NCBI GenBank assembly: GCA_964036665.1
Contig: OZ038533.1
Location: forward strand, 14,355,075-14,419,074
DNA from: Gordius sp. MW1
Lineage: Eukaryota > Nematomorpha > Gordioida > Gordea > Gordiidae
DNA: 64,000 nucleotides
Direction of reading: 5' to 3'
The notes beneath the pieces are model-generated. The model did not search any database. It was not told where the DNA came from and saw only the letters and a list, made by a program, of their open reading frames with translations. Made by a program: the position numbers and the translations under genes. Positions 40,385 to 52,734 of the stretch are shown here, in pieces (positions within the stretch are counted from its first letter, which is position 1; the number at the start of each line of letters is the position of its first letter).

Positions 40385-40690
40385 ATTTATATAATCTCCT
40401 GCGTCGATTACTATCAATTTTTAGGCTGGGAGAAACAACAACAACAAAAAAGTACCTTGACACAAAGCTGCAAAGATGCGCGACCTACTCCGCCTTCGCC
40501 GAACTACCGTTAAAGAATCAACCGAACTACCGTTAAAGAATCAACAATCGCAGATTTGGACAACCCAACTGTTCTTTAAAGAGCGCGATACAACAAAGAA
40601 AGAAAGTTCGTAGAAAGCGTTTTAATCGACCGCCTCAAGCCCAAAAAACAAACAAACAGAATTAACGACTAATCCATCCAAAACCACAAG
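40385..40690 (+). pseudogene. Second, degenerate GIY-YIG block, right arm
   Basis: Inverted counterpart of 38270-38570, with the same CAA-repeat insertion and the doubled ACCGTTAAAGAATCAACCGA unit near 40506-40545. Not coding. Confidence 0.7.
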
Positions 40691-41060
40691 CACATACATC
40701 CACACATCTATATATATAATTCACTATGTCTAACTACCCCTTTGTTACACAATACTATTATTTGTTAAACGCAGTTAATGTATTTATACATAAAATTCCT
40801 GTGATCCCCCCTGTTTCTCTTTTTTCGCCTTTTATTATTTAGCTATTTATATTTGCACCTTTTTCCTAACTCCATGTGTACCTATTATATTGTTATAAAA
40901 AACATCCATCCCTACAATCGCTATTGTTAATTTCTCGCTATAACTAGTTTTGTAATTTCTATTGTTTTTTTGTATCTATTCTCCGTATTTACTCACTTTA
41001 CTTCATTTTTTATTTTTTGAGCCTTTATCTCTCCTTTTTTGTTTTTATTATTTTTTTCCC

Positions 41061-41120
41061 CTGACGATGGGCTTTTACAGCCAGAAATATCGCGTTCCAT
41101 TTCCCTCTACCTACGCTATC
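41061..41120 (+). ncRNA. Hammerhead-ribozyme-like core, right arm
   Basis: Same arrangement as in the left arm, but stem II is TGGG...GCCA, one pair weaker. It starts CTGACGATGG and ends CGCTATC. Confidence 0.25.
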
Positions 41121-41167
41121 AATACAAATACACCGACTTTAAACAATGACATTTATGGCTAAGGTCA

Positions 41168-41894
41168 GTGAGTAGACCTGTTAAAATGTTCTACGGTGTT
41201 ACAACTAGCAAATAGGTAAGCGACGAGGCGTGACATTTTAAAGGCATTTCAATTCATTGTTTGGTTAAATTAGAATGACGGCTCTTTGGTCGAATAATTA
41301 AATTCATTCTATGTCGGATGGCTAGGCCAAAATATTAAGTTTTTAAAACGTAAAATCTAAATAGAAAACGAGGGGAAAAACGATAAAATATTTGTATTGT
41401 GGAGAGGTATAGATAGGTGAAACAAGTTTAATAAAGTATCGTCCACCTTTTAAAACAATTATACCAAAATCATTTAGAAATATAATGGAATAAATATGTT
41501 AAACAAATCATTTTTGAATCGTAGTGTTATGGATATCAAGTAAACCTAGATTCGGTCTTATATTTGTCTTCTTAAAAATCATTCGGAGCTCAACATGCAA
41601 CGATGAAATACCATGTTTTGAGTTAAATGGCGGTTCAAAGCGTTAAAAAACTTGATTTCAAATATTGAAATTATTTTTAATATATATTAGGCTACCTTAT
41701 ATTTAACAAAACTATTTAGATTATATTCGTTTAAGTGTGTTAGTATATCCGCTCACCCAAGCTCTATTTATCTAAAGGAATTTTTACTATTGTTGGTATA
41801 ACAAATTGGTGAAACTCGGTCATTCAAACACAATATGTTAGTAGCGCTTATAATTTGGATAGTTGTGCCCAATTTATAGAACGGTATATACTAA
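41168..41894. other. AT-rich DNA, nothing recognised
   Basis: Between the Penelope palindrome and the inverted composite element no exon, repeat or RNA gene stands out. Confidence 0.6.
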
Positions 41895-43392
41895 CTCGGG
41901 CCTTCGGCCCTCATGGGAAGGGGGAGAAAGGAAGGGAAGAGGGGAAGGGAAGGGGGGACGACTCATCTGTACTTCGTATAAATGTATCATATTTGCTATG
42001 CAATTTATGGGCGAGAAAGGTGGGAAGGGGCGAGAATGCCTATAGGGGGGTATTAAATGCCTTATGATTAATTAATTATTTATACAAATTTTCCATTTAT
42101 AGGCAAAATGTAATATAGGCAAGGGTTAGGGTTAGATTTAGTGTTTGCATCTAGTTGCGTATTACATTAGTTTTTATGGCCTTTAGTGATTATGGGTCTA
42201 ACAAACATTATATTATAGAACATCACAATGTTAAGAATTTGCAGAATTGTTGGGAGAAATTTTTTGTTGAATTTGAAGAATTTTTAATTAAAAAAATCAA
42301 AAATTTAACCAATGGTCATTTTTTCTCTATTGGTCAGTACCAACAGATACTCTATAAGTCAATGATAGCCAAAAAAACGGGAAAAAAAAATTTTGATGCT
42401 CACTTTGGCCAATGGTCTTTTTTTCCATTGGTCAGCAGCCAGCACACGGTAAAAGTGGATATAAATTCATAAGAGTAAAAAAAAACGAAAAAAAAATTTT
42501 CGAATCACATTTTGGCCAATGGTCATTTTTTTCCATTGGTCAGCAGCCAGGACACGGTAAAAGTGGATATAAATTCATAATAGTCAAAAAAAACGAAAAA
42601 AAAGTTTTCGAATTACATTTTGGCCATTGGTCATTTTATTGCATTGGTCAGCAGCCAGCGGACGGCCAAAAAGTCATAATAGCAATGGTAGGAACAGGAA
42701 CAATCATAATAGCCAAAAAAAACGAAAAAAATAATTTCGATTCACATTTTGGCCAATGGTCATTTTTTCCATCGGTCAGGAGCCTGTGGACGGCCAAAAA
42801 GTCATAATAGCAATGGTAGGAACAGGAACAATCATAATTGTAAAAAAAAACGAAAAAAATAATTTCGATTCACATTTTGGCCAATGGTCATTTTTTCCAT
42901 CGGTCAGGAGCCAGCCGACGGCCAAAAATTCTTATTATCAATGATAGTAACAAGAACAATCATAAGAGTCAAAAAAAACTCCGGGATTCTAACTAAAAAA
43001 CTAGTTAAATTGCATAGCAATTAAAAGTAAACAACTTTTATTTATGTTTATTATATAACTAGTTAAATTGCGTAGCAATTAAAAGTAAGCAACTTTTATT
43101 TATGTTTATTATATAATAGATAATTTAACAAATCTTATATATAACACACCAGGGAGATAGAGTTGAGGGGTGGGGCACCTCTTATGCATTAATTTAAAAA
43201 ATAACACAGCGAGGGAGATAGAGATGAGGGGTGGGGCACCTCTTTCTCATGCATTAATTTAAAAAATCGATAACCTAATATACCTAATGCAAATAGATAG
43301 GGATGGACGGACGGACGGACAGACGGACGGATAGACGGACGGACGGACGGACGGACAACAAAAAACGAGCCCTTAAATTGCATAGCAATTAA
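41895..43392 (-). mobile_element. Composite minisatellite element, copy B, inverted
   Basis: Read on minus: head near 43392 after CTATTAATTGCATAGC-type sequence, GTCC microsatellite (43308-43356), two partial heads (43060-43080, 43005-43025), seven or so minisatellite units (42290-42970), the unique 3' block, an inverted head at about 41993-42012 and the terminal hairpin at 41910-41898. Flanked on the right directly by MITE E3. Shorter array than copies A and C. Confidence 0.65.
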
Positions 43393-43396
43393 TAAC

Positions 43397-43836
43397 CATA
43401 GACTAGATAGACTGCTCATCAACGCACAAAATGTGTACCTTTTTTCCCACCATTTTGAAACGAGGATTGTAACGTTGTGAGCATATAGAAATCAGTAATT
43501 ATCGCAAATTAAATAATTTTAAAAAGGTAAATAAAAAATATTAAAGTGGGTAGATATCAAAAACAGCATTTTAAATAAATATCATTTAAAAAATACATAA
43601 AAATTAACAATGTAATAACTGCGATTAAAGTTTGTTTAATAATATAGTGCCATCAATATTTTGTATAATATTAATTGACGTTTTTTTAATTTATAAACTA
43701 ATGAGGAAGGTAAATTGACTGTTATAGGGCAAAATTAGAGGTCAAAATACACCAAATACACTCTTCAAAATGGAGGAAAATTAGACACACAATTACCCAT
43801 ATTCAACATATGGAATGAGCAGTCTATAGTCTAAGA
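43397..43836. mobile_element. MITE of the TAGACTG family, copy E3
   Basis: Left CATAGACTAGATAGACTGCT and right GAGCAGTCTATAGTCTAAG are inverted, about 440 bp apart, as in E1. It shares the CACCATTTTGAAACG and AAACAGCATTTTAAA segments. Non-coding. Confidence 0.75.
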
Positions 43837-44820
43837 CTATAACTTACTCGTGTCGTTTTAAGGACCACGTTATTTTTAGTTCTCTAAAAACTGCGGTTTG
43901 CTGTGGCAGCTCAACAACTTTCAAGAAAATTTGAAGAAATATTTTGTCACGAGGCCCTTAATTAATGAAATATTAATATCAATGATGACCTATGATTAGA
44001 TTTTCGCAATTTACATTTAACCCAACATGACCCAAAAAAGCTTTAATTTGCAATTCGAACCTGATTCGACCATAAAATATAAATTTTTAAAAACAATATG
44101 ACTTCGACGTTGGGTCGAAGGATGTTTAGTTAACCAAATATAAAAATGTCCCGACATGGCATATTTTAATTTGTGATTATCACCAATACCTGCTATAAAA
44201 AATATATATTTATTTGTTCTAACTCATCCTTGAATGGATCAAAATTATATATTATTGTAATTATAAATCTTGGTTACTTTTATTTGTACCTTATTGTTTA
44301 TTGGCTATCTTGCAGTAAGGCAATGTTAACTGATTTCGCAATAAGCATTGTTATTTATGGTTAAAAATTTTAATTGAATAAATATAAAAGTAGGTTGTCT
44401 ATTTCATATAGATACCTGTCCATATCGTTAATATTAAATGTTCTTATAGCATGTTTAGTTTAGGGCTGAATCCTCCCTCCAGGACCAGCATCTATATAGA
44501 TTCGTCTTAAACTATAAAATGTCACATGAAAATTGTCAAATTAATAATATATGTAATTAGAAATTTCATTTATTATATAGGAAAATTGGTTTTTTTAATT
44601 ATCCCATTGGACTGATCCTTTCCCTTCAGCTTTTTTATCAATCGGATTAAACTGAATATTTTAAATAAAATATAAATCCAGCTTCATATATTTTGGATGC
44701 CAAATTTGGCTATTACATTTTAACTCTTGTTTATTTATTCATAATTAATATTTAATATGTAGACATTTGATAATTGTATTGCATGAAAGAGAAAATAAGC
44801 AGTAAATTAAAGATGATATA
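43837..44820. other. AT-rich DNA 3' of receptor copy 1
   Basis: Holds the presumed 3' UTR of the receptor gene. No repeat or exon recognised. A frame at 44173-44364 is AT-biased and unsupported. Confidence 0.5.
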
Positions 44821-45912
44821 TTAATTGCGCGTACTATTTGTTTTACAAATTAATCGTCTATACAGAGATTTTCCCCAAATTTTTATAAAATTTCTGCAAT
44901 TTTTATCAAATCCCATATATACGTAAAAACTTATGGTGAAAAAGACCATCTCTAATATATCAGATAACACGATTATATTGTTGTTGGTAATCTTCCATCT
45001 CAGCATCGTCAGAACAATATTTGGGATGTTTGTTATGCAATAGAACAAGAAATATATCAAAATGGAAACATTTAGAGAGAAGGTAAATGCAGTAATTTGT
45101 CTCATAGACACCGTACTCAACATATTCGAATTGTGGATCGAGGATGGATCAATTAAATTGGGACGTTTGATGTGAAATTTTAACAATAAGACCGTGGTTC
45201 CTAAGCCGAAATACAATATAATTATCCCAGGGATCAAGGATATAACCACACTTCTAAACACATCATATTTTTGAATGGACGGGTCCGTAATGTGTTCGAC
45301 CGGCAAAAATACTATGTCAAAGCTGGCATATGCTGCATTGAAAGTCTCATTATGACCGATTGCTGTTATGTTTTTAGGCTTTACGTTGGTGCAACTTACC
45401 ACTTCGTACCATTTGTAGCAGGGTACGTTTATTAAAATAGAAATAATCAAAAATAGGTAAGGTATATATTTTAACCATTTTATGTTATTGTTGTTGAGAT
45501 TTTCATTTATATGAGCAAACGGTTTCTTTAATCTCGTATATCTTTCCCACAAACTAAGACAAAGGGTGTAGATACTGGCACCCATTACCCCGTTCAATAG
45601 GACTAAATTATAAAGCCGTAACAGTAACCATGATTTATAAGGAGTGTAATGGGTGCATGTTATATAATGGATAGCATCACTAACCGCAGGTATAATCATT
45701 AAAATATTGACTACAAAATTAAATATAGCTATCAATTTTAATAAGAAATAGTATAAATTAGTTTTTTTCATTTTACCAACTACATATATGCCTACAAAAT
45801 TGCCGAATAAGCCCAAATTGATTAGAACAAAATTTATTATAAGTAGCCCAAGATTTTTTTCATATTCTTCAAGTGAATCAATGGAGCAATGATTTAGATG
45901 CATATTATTCAT
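44821..45912 (-). CDS. Rhodopsin-like 7TM receptor, copy 1 (orphan, FMRFamide-receptor-like layout)
   Basis: Single-exon gene, 363 aa, a plausible integral plasma-membrane receptor. Segments by hydrophobicity: TM1 22-46 (LGLFGN, N38 as N1.50), TM2 52-78, TM3 95-122 followed by E123-R124-Y125 in LWERYTRLKKPF, TM4 148-166, TM5 218-246 (Pro228), TM6 272-298, TM7 312-336. Cys86 before TM3 and Cys174 in loop 2 could form the standard disulfide. Loop 2 carries sequons at N181 and N188. NPxxY is absent in TM7, where SFYVYMGFDKNCR is found. It resembles divergent invertebrate peptide receptors, but the ligand cannot be named. It is paralogous to the gene at 54953-56041 in the same orientation. No signal peptide, as usual for class A. 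The first of two nearby Met codons is taken as start. Confidence 0.82.
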   Translation of the reverse strand: MNNMHLNHCSIDSLEEYEKNLGLLIINFVLINLGLFGNFVGIYVVGKMKKTNLYYFLLKLIAIFNFVVNILMIIPAVSDAIHYITCTHYTPYKSWLLLRLYNLVLLNGVMGASIYTLCLSLWERYTRLKKPFAHINENLNNNNIKWLKYIPYLFLIISILINVPCYKWYEVVSCTNVKPKNITAIGHNETFNAAYASFDIVFLPVEHITDPSIQKYDVFRSVVISLIPGIIILYFGLGTTVLLLKFHIKRPNLIDPSSIHNSNMLSTVSMRQITAFTFSLNVSILIYFLFYCITNIPNIVLTMLRWKITNNNIIVLSDILEMVFFTISFYVYMGFDKNCRNFIKIWGKSLYRRLICKTNSTRN

Positions 45913-48252
45913 TCTACTTTTTGGATAATTGTTATTATAAATTTGATTTTAAAAAAGCGGTAATGATATAATGGATAAACAGATAAATGATTAAACTCTT
46001 AAATTACCTATATTTAATTAATTTACCAATAACCGAGCCTAAAATATATCTCATTTATTTTTAATTAGTAGGGTGACTTTCATATTTCCCGTAAGGTTTT
46101 ATCACATCACGATATCTCGCAACTTAAAGCTAAATTAACTCCTAGTTCATATATTAAATATTGCCCTTAATAAGTATTGTCTCTGTTAGAAGAACTCCTT
46201 TGTACAGCAATCATTCGGTTTCATAATCTAAGATCTTCCCATTTTATGACTATGTTATTTCCTTCAATAAATTATAATTGTCACAACAGCCTTTCTATTC
46301 TCATTATAAGATCACTATTAATGTGAAATTTCCTTAAATAATAAAAAACTGTCTAAAATAACATTTAATGCCATTTATACTATAATTAAAGGATTCTTAA
46401 TAACTATCATATAGATCGATTCTTCTTTTTTGTTCTATTTGTGCATTTTAGCAGGTAATAATAATTAGGTACCTTTCTGATTGTAAATAGTGACCGATGA
46501 ATAAAATCATTTGGCTGAGCACCTAATGTAATGGTTGAGATAATATAAACAAACAATTGATATTATATAATTTTGGCATATTAATAACGTCTATATATTA
46601 TTGGGATTTAATATTGAATTTGATAGAGGGGGATTTTTTTCAATTTTGTAGATTATAAATCATTAAAAAAACAAAAATGAAACACTGAAGTATAAAATAT
46701 TATTGTATCACTTTATAACTCATCAGACTAATAATAAATATCAATCTCATTCGGAGATTGTTTATATATAATTCCGCTACGGGTTATGATCTTTTTGCAT
46801 CATTAAAATACAAAATATACGCAAACACTATTTAAAAAATCAAGATACTTATAAAGATTTAAACGTGTTTTTTTATTAATATTAATACACAACTCATTAG
46901 TCGTCATCAAATCTTATTGAACATTGGCGGCTATTATTTGAAGGAATGTGTTCTAACGATCAACTTTTAACAATTCATTAAAACTCAATGTGAAACATGT
47001 AAACACAGTCCTCTGCATTTCCTTCGCCATAGTTAGTTTAATACAATTTTTGAGCCCAATTACTTTTTTAGAAAGTTATTTTAAAGTATTAAAATTTTCT
47101 TATCTTAATAGTTGATACAAAAGTTTTGTAAATATTTGTTTTATTAAATTGGATAACAAAATCTGCCTAATAACCTTACTAACATAGATTTTCACCTCTA
47201 TTTTTAACAAATTTGATTTATGTGGTTATTTCAAGCCACCTCTGATGTGCAAATTGTATCGATGTTTAGACCTTTATTTTTCTTGCCCCCTTCTTAATCT
47301 TAATATATTTTAACTATTATTTTTAATATTAATAGCTGGCCAGTTTGGTTAAGAGAAAGTGGCCTTCCTTTTGAATATTAATATATTAAATACCTATTAT
47401 TTTTAATAATGGTTGGGTGGTTGTGATTTAAGTGAAAGTGGCCTTGGTTGGGACGACATTTATAAGTATTTTGTCTATAATTTGTTAATTCAATTATTTA
47501 AAATGAGAAAATTATTTATCCAAATCACCCTTATTTAACCTTAATATTGGCGCCTATTATTTTAAAAAGTATAAGTGCTTTTCGCTTAAAATTACAAAAA
47601 TTAAGGATTTTCCTTTTTGCCTTAGAATGCGAGAGTATATATTAAAAGAAATTGGAAGGATTAATGGATACTGATTAAAAACTCATTTATGTAGCGCCCA
47701 AATATTAATTGTAGCTTGCGCCCTTTCTTTCACATATTATAGAAACAACGCTGCCACCGCGCTCCTTCCTTATTCTCTCCACACCTAGGAATAGAGGGGA
47801 AGCAACTCTCGTTTCAATAACGATTCTTAACTATCCACCCACCCAGCTTTAATAGAGGTCTGGCGCCTCGCTCTAATCATCAAAATTAGAATTTATATTG
47901 CTCTCATTCCTTCCACCCCTGTATTACTAATCGGAACCGAGCAGCCGCCATTACAGGAAATCATAATACAACCACTTCTTGTAAATGTTTTTTCGCTTTT
48001 TAGTATTCAACTCTATACGATTAGCACCCCTATTATGTTCCAACTGGGGGGGGGGGGGGGGGGGAAACCATAACGTTCGGACTCGGGCTATGTTATGTTC
48101 GGACATAGGGCCACTTTGTTAAAATGGGGACTGTGGTTGCTAGACTCTTTAGTTAATTTACGATTACAATAACCTATATATCCTTAGACAACAATTGTGT
48201 TTTCGTATTGTGTATTTAGGATAGGGAGAATGGTTTCACGTTGTGTCCAGGG
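45913..48252. other. AT-rich DNA upstream of receptor copy 1
   Basis: No exon or known repeat recognised. Contains a G19 homopolymer at 48046-48064. GC-richer stretch 47690-47960 has no open frame of note. Confidence 0.5.
48046..48064. repeat. G19 homopolymer
   Basis: Nineteen consecutive G. Could form a G-quadruplex; equally a length-unstable repeat end, since many dispersed repeats here end in G or C runs. Confidence 0.9.
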
Positions 48253-49403
48253 TAGAGACCTGCACGAGCGGCCCGAGGCCTGGCCCAAAAAAGCCGTGGC
48301 CGGACTCGGGTCTTAAATTTTAAGGTTTTTAAATTCCGGGCCGGGCCTAATTCATAAATTATAACCCCGGCCTAGAATAATTTAGAAGTAGTAGTCTAAG
48401 TAGTCTTTTATTATGTTTAAAACAATTTATAAAATTTTAAAAAATTAATTAATTAGAAGTTATTGAATCTGTTAAACATTCATTCATTGATTTCCTTTTT
48501 CTAATATTCAAACAAATGAGTATGGAACAGAACAAAAAATCCACTGCTAGTAGCTGAAAATGTTCAGAAATCATTTTATGAAGTAAAAGAAAATCTTAGA
48601 CAATATGGATAAGATATTTTTTTAAATTTGCAAGAATGTGTTATCCTATAATTCTTGCTCAAAAGAAATCCAGGAAAAGAAAAATGTAAGCCACATTCAT
48701 CATAACTTACAAACCCTGCAAAAATCAAAAAAAAAGTTTCATATCCTCAATAGCCCATTTTTATAATGGATATGAGATCTTTCAATACAATTTCTGGTGA
48801 TGAATCTATACAATTAGCCTAATATTTAATCAGATGGGCTCTATACATGGTAATATTAATGCTAAGGTTATTATGCCATGTCTAACAACTACATCTAGAC
48901 ATATGGAAACTATGGAACATGAAAGAAATAAGATATTTCTCACAATTTTCAATGCCCTTTCAGAGGGACACTGTTCAGGTATAAAGTTTTGAATCACACT
49001 GTATATTGTATTAAGGGACAACAGATATGTGGTATGATTGCTATAAAAAACAATTAAATAACATCGACACTCTACTATGTCAAATGCTAACTCGAGTGAG
49101 AGGTGTTTTTAGTCAGCGGGCCGCATTTATGAAGAGCGGAGAACTAATTTCAACGCGAAAATTTTTGATGCCTGTGTTATTTTGCATCAAAATAGTTCCA
49201 TTATCGATATAACATTTTTTTACAAATTAAAAATTTTACCATAGTTAAGTTTGATTACTTTTCTGCAATTGTTAAAATTCTAGGCCCGGACTGGGCCTTG
49301 TCTTTAAAGATGCTAAAATTTAGGCTCGGGCCGGGCCTGATTTTTTTATTTTAAATTCCGGGCTCGGGCCGGGTTTTAAAAAAATCGATTTTGCAGGTCT
49401 CTA
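48253..49403 (+). mobile_element. Degenerate hAT element, 1.15 kb
   Basis: Ends are TAGAGACCTGCACGAG on the left and the inverse GGTCTCTA preceded by TTTTGCA on the right. Subterminal DNA at both ends is rich in GGCCCGG-type repeats, as in many hAT elements. Flanking 8-mers GTCCAGGG and GTCCGAGA share five positions, consistent with an old 8-bp target duplication. The interior (about 48840-48980, plus) encodes MPCLTTTSRHMETMEHERNK and NALSEGHCS, like the region before the catalytic domain of hAT transposases, with several breaks. Confidence 0.7.
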
Positions 49404-49984
49404 GTCCGAGAAAGGTAAAAGTTTTGAGGGAGCGTTAAATCTTTTGACTAAAAAATTCGTAAAGGTCGTAGTAGGAGTAAAAGTAGGAAGGTAGAAGTCG
49501 CAAGTGAAGTAGTGTGATTTCTAATTTTCTTTTATAAGCAAAAATATCCTTGCCCTCTCTTGCTACTATTCTTACGTCAACAATTTTTTATGTGAAATTT
49601 CACTCAACCCATAAAAACTCTGCTTATATAAAGCCGCCTACCTCGGCTTTAGATAGAACATCCTTCTATTAGTCATTATTCCCAAGTCTCTTAAAGGAAA
49701 CGGCTATAAAAATCAGCAATTCTTTTCCGCTTGTGCGGCCTCATCCATCACAATCACGGTACTCATTCAAACGATTTCATTTTAACCCTAATCGAATCTA
49801 TAGGTTGACAATTTTCTAGATCACTGAGAACTACGGACAACTAGTTTTAGATCTCGGATATCAATAAAACACAAATAAAAGTTATTGCTGGATGTGGGGA
49901 GAACAAGGAGTGGAATAGATTAGTGAGGGCATGGTTCGGGTGGAAGAATTGGGAAGGTCCAAATGTCGTTGTGGATACTATAGT
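49404..49984. other. Unassigned DNA between hAT and foldback element
   Basis: A TATATAAAGCC box near 49626 is followed by a stem (AAGCCG/CGGCTT), but there is no open frame. Function unknown. Confidence 0.35.
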
Positions 49985-50333
49985 TGAAAACTTGCTAATA
50001 TGCTCCGACTTGGAAGTAAACACATTTATTGCAGATGTATTTCGACGCGTAAGTTACTAGATCAATCGGGGTAAAATGTGTGAGGGGTTAAGTTGTAACA
50101 GCAAATACAAGCTCAAGCAGTAAGGATTAAGGATTCTTAGCCTGTTTACCACTTTAAATAGATAGCAGTTTTGTACGAGCAATTGCAGAGCAAGTTGTTT
50201 ATTTAAAATCTGCTCAGCGAATGTGTTAATTACTTATGTAACATATCGCGTATCCCCTTTTCCCTATCTCTCATAGCATGAAACGTTGTTATTCTATATT
50301 TTAAAAAGTCTTTCATAACGTATATGCTCAAGA

Positions 50334-50497
50334 GCGTAGCCAGCATTGAATTTAGAGGGGGGCAATAATGATTTAAGGAGGGGTAAAATAATCATTTTTT
50401 TGGAATTTTAGCCATAATTTGAATAAATTTCACAATTTTTTGGTTTTTGAGGGGGACAGCCGCCCCTCCCTGCCCCCTTTGACTAAGCCCATGCATA
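50334..50497. mobile_element. Small MITE with CCAGC/G-run ends, nested
   Basis: Left GCGTAGCCAGCATTGAATTT followed by AGAGGGGGGC; the right end has CCCCTCCCTGCCCCC then TTTGACTAAGCCCATG, approximately inverted. Same type as 24245-24450. It lies in the left arm of the large foldback structure. Confidence 0.5.
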
Positions 50498-51113
50498 TGC
50501 ATATATAACACCTGGGTGACACAAAATGTCTGAATATATCTGTTAAATAAAATAAAACATACTTTTGCCATCTTAAAAATAATTAAAAATCATTTTAGCA
50601 GAAAATCGCTAAAAAAATAAATTCACACCTTTAATAAAACTATAACATTGAAAGTGTAACTTGCACTTAAAGAACCATAAAATATAAAGTTAAAATAAAA
50701 CCATATTAAAAAGTCAAAAATTTACACCTGGATGAGACAGAATATTCAGAAATTTATATTTAAAACAATGAAACATATTTTGAGCATGTATAAAAATATA
50801 ATTTAATATTCATTATAAAGATTTTAGCCATCGAAATGCTGAAAAAAGTTTGCACCTTTTATAAAACTTTTCATTGTGACCTGAAAATATAAATTTAGAA
50901 ACATAAAGCCGCATTGAAAATGTCAAAAAAATAGTTGAAAATATATTTTTAAAACAATAAAACATATTTTTGCCATTATATGAATCATTAAACATATTTT
51001 ATCCATATATAAAGGAAATTGTAAAAAAATTATCTCGCCCTAAAAAAGATAAATTATAAACACAATCACAACAACAAAAACACGCTTTAATTTTCATATA
51101 CCCTAATTAATAG

Positions 51114-52609
51114 ATGAGATGCTATGAGCAGTTTAGAAAAGTTGCTAGCTCATAGCATTTGCTCATATCAAATGGGTTAATTGACTTATAATGCTGCTCA
51201 GGCACACAGCTCTATACATGCGTGTGTTATTGCTACTACCACTCCGCCTCTCGAGCATGCCTCATGTGTAGGGTAGGATATAAAGTGTGATTCACAGTGA
51301 GCACTGCGCTCACTGGGGCGAATTAACAACTCTAGTGGATACAACACCCCCAACCCCTCAAAAAAAACTTGCCACTCAACAGAAACCTCGTACTCGCCTT
51401 CTACGATGAAACTAAAAATCTTTAATAAAATCTATTAATGTTAAAAAATAAAATTATAAAATCTTTTTTACTATTAATATTATTCTCCCATCTCAAATTA
51501 AATTTGTTTAGGAACATATTTGCTTACAAATTTTCTGAACCCATGTCAAGTGAATTAATTAAATCCTAAAATTACGATGACCCAATGTTTCATCATTTTA
51601 ACTTTTTAAGCGCTGCTATGCTAACTGCTTTTTAGTTGTGTTTTCGCAGATCTTTTAAAATTGCTTGCTCATTTAATCTACCATTGCCATATTTTTGCCT
51701 CTTATATCTACCGCTCTCATATTATTTGCCTCTATGATTAGTGCCAGGGTTTCATTTTTCCCCTACTTACTCTAACGCTAATATTTGCTCAGCCAGGTCT
51801 CATTGATCCCAATAACATAAGATCTAGTAAGACGAAATAGCATTAAAATAATTTAAAAAAACCTTGAAAATGCTCTTGTTGCTTGTTTGTACTTAACTAC
51901 TTTGCTCTTCCTCGCGTACGTCCTGGTCTCTAATTTTTTAATATGGTATCAAAATTTCTCCATTCGCGGGCCTCCCATTTACATCTAACTAAACCATTTG
52001 GACCTAACTAGATGGTATATTTTATGATATGATACCGAGTGTCCTACCTACCGATTTATCTACTCAAACAAAGCGACCACATGTCCAATTGGCGATGCAA
52101 GTAAGAGTCGCTTTAGTAAAAGTTAGATTTGATCCAACGTACGTGTCAAAAATAAGTTTTTAATAAGAAAACATGATTTAGTAACATATCTATAACCCAT
52201 TTAATTAAATCTAAGTATTTTAAATTTATTATATTTGCAATTAATAATATTCAAGGCACGAAGTGTAGAACGAGATTTTATAAAACAATTACTATTAAAC
52301 GCACTATAACTTGATAGCTATTAGAAAGCAATAACAAGATAATTTAATATAATTTTTAGTGATGGTAATTTGCTCCAGTGAGCATTGCTCACTGTGAGCT
52401 CTGTCCCCTCACAAGCACTGTGTATCCTACTCTACTCATGAGTAGGATACAGTATCAGATGAAAATGCTGGAGAGGCGAAGGGGTAGTAGCAAAAAGTAA
52501 CTCATATTTAGAGCTATGTGCCTGAGCAGCATTATAAGTTAACTAACAACTTTAATATCAGCAGATGCTATGAGCAAGCAGTTTCTCTAAACTGCTCATA
52601 GCATCTCAT
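51114..52609. mobile_element. Inner long-TIR element
   Basis: Left ATGAGATGCTATGAGCAGTT and right AACTGCTCATAGCATCTCAT are perfect inverted ends; similarity continues for about 220 bp per arm (for example TTATAATGCTGCTCAGGCAC inverted near 52530, and CAGTGAGCACTGCGCTCACT inverted near 52380). The interior has no transposase. Confidence 0.75.
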
Positions 52610-52734
52610 ATCACATTATAATGTATTGTTTTGTTTTAATACATTCTGTTGTTCAAGAATAATATGGCTATTTGCATGGGCGTAAGTAAGATTTCCTCAA
52701 AGGGGGGGGGGTATCAAATTTGTAAGATGACAAT

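Larger units (their letters stand above)
37640..41167. mobile_element. Head-to-head palindrome of two 5'-truncated Penelope-like elements
   Basis: Left arm 37779-39432 and right arm 39498-41156 are nearly identical inverted copies (about 1.65 kb each) around a 65-bp spacer. Each arm, read outward, has the end of a Penelope-type reverse transcriptase, a GIY-YIG endonuclease, a second degenerate GIY-YIG block and a 3' tail. Penelope-like elements have this RT plus GIY-YIG order and often form inverted or tandem insertions (family knowledge). The left tail runs on to about 37665, while the right is cut at 41156. Differences between arms are a few per cent at most, so the duplication is recent. 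Confidence 0.85.

Noticed and set aside
49620-49650. Histone-type 3' stem-loop after a TATATAAAG box
   Set aside because: The AAGCCG/CGGCTT stem does not match the histone stem-loop consensus and there is no histone frame nearby.
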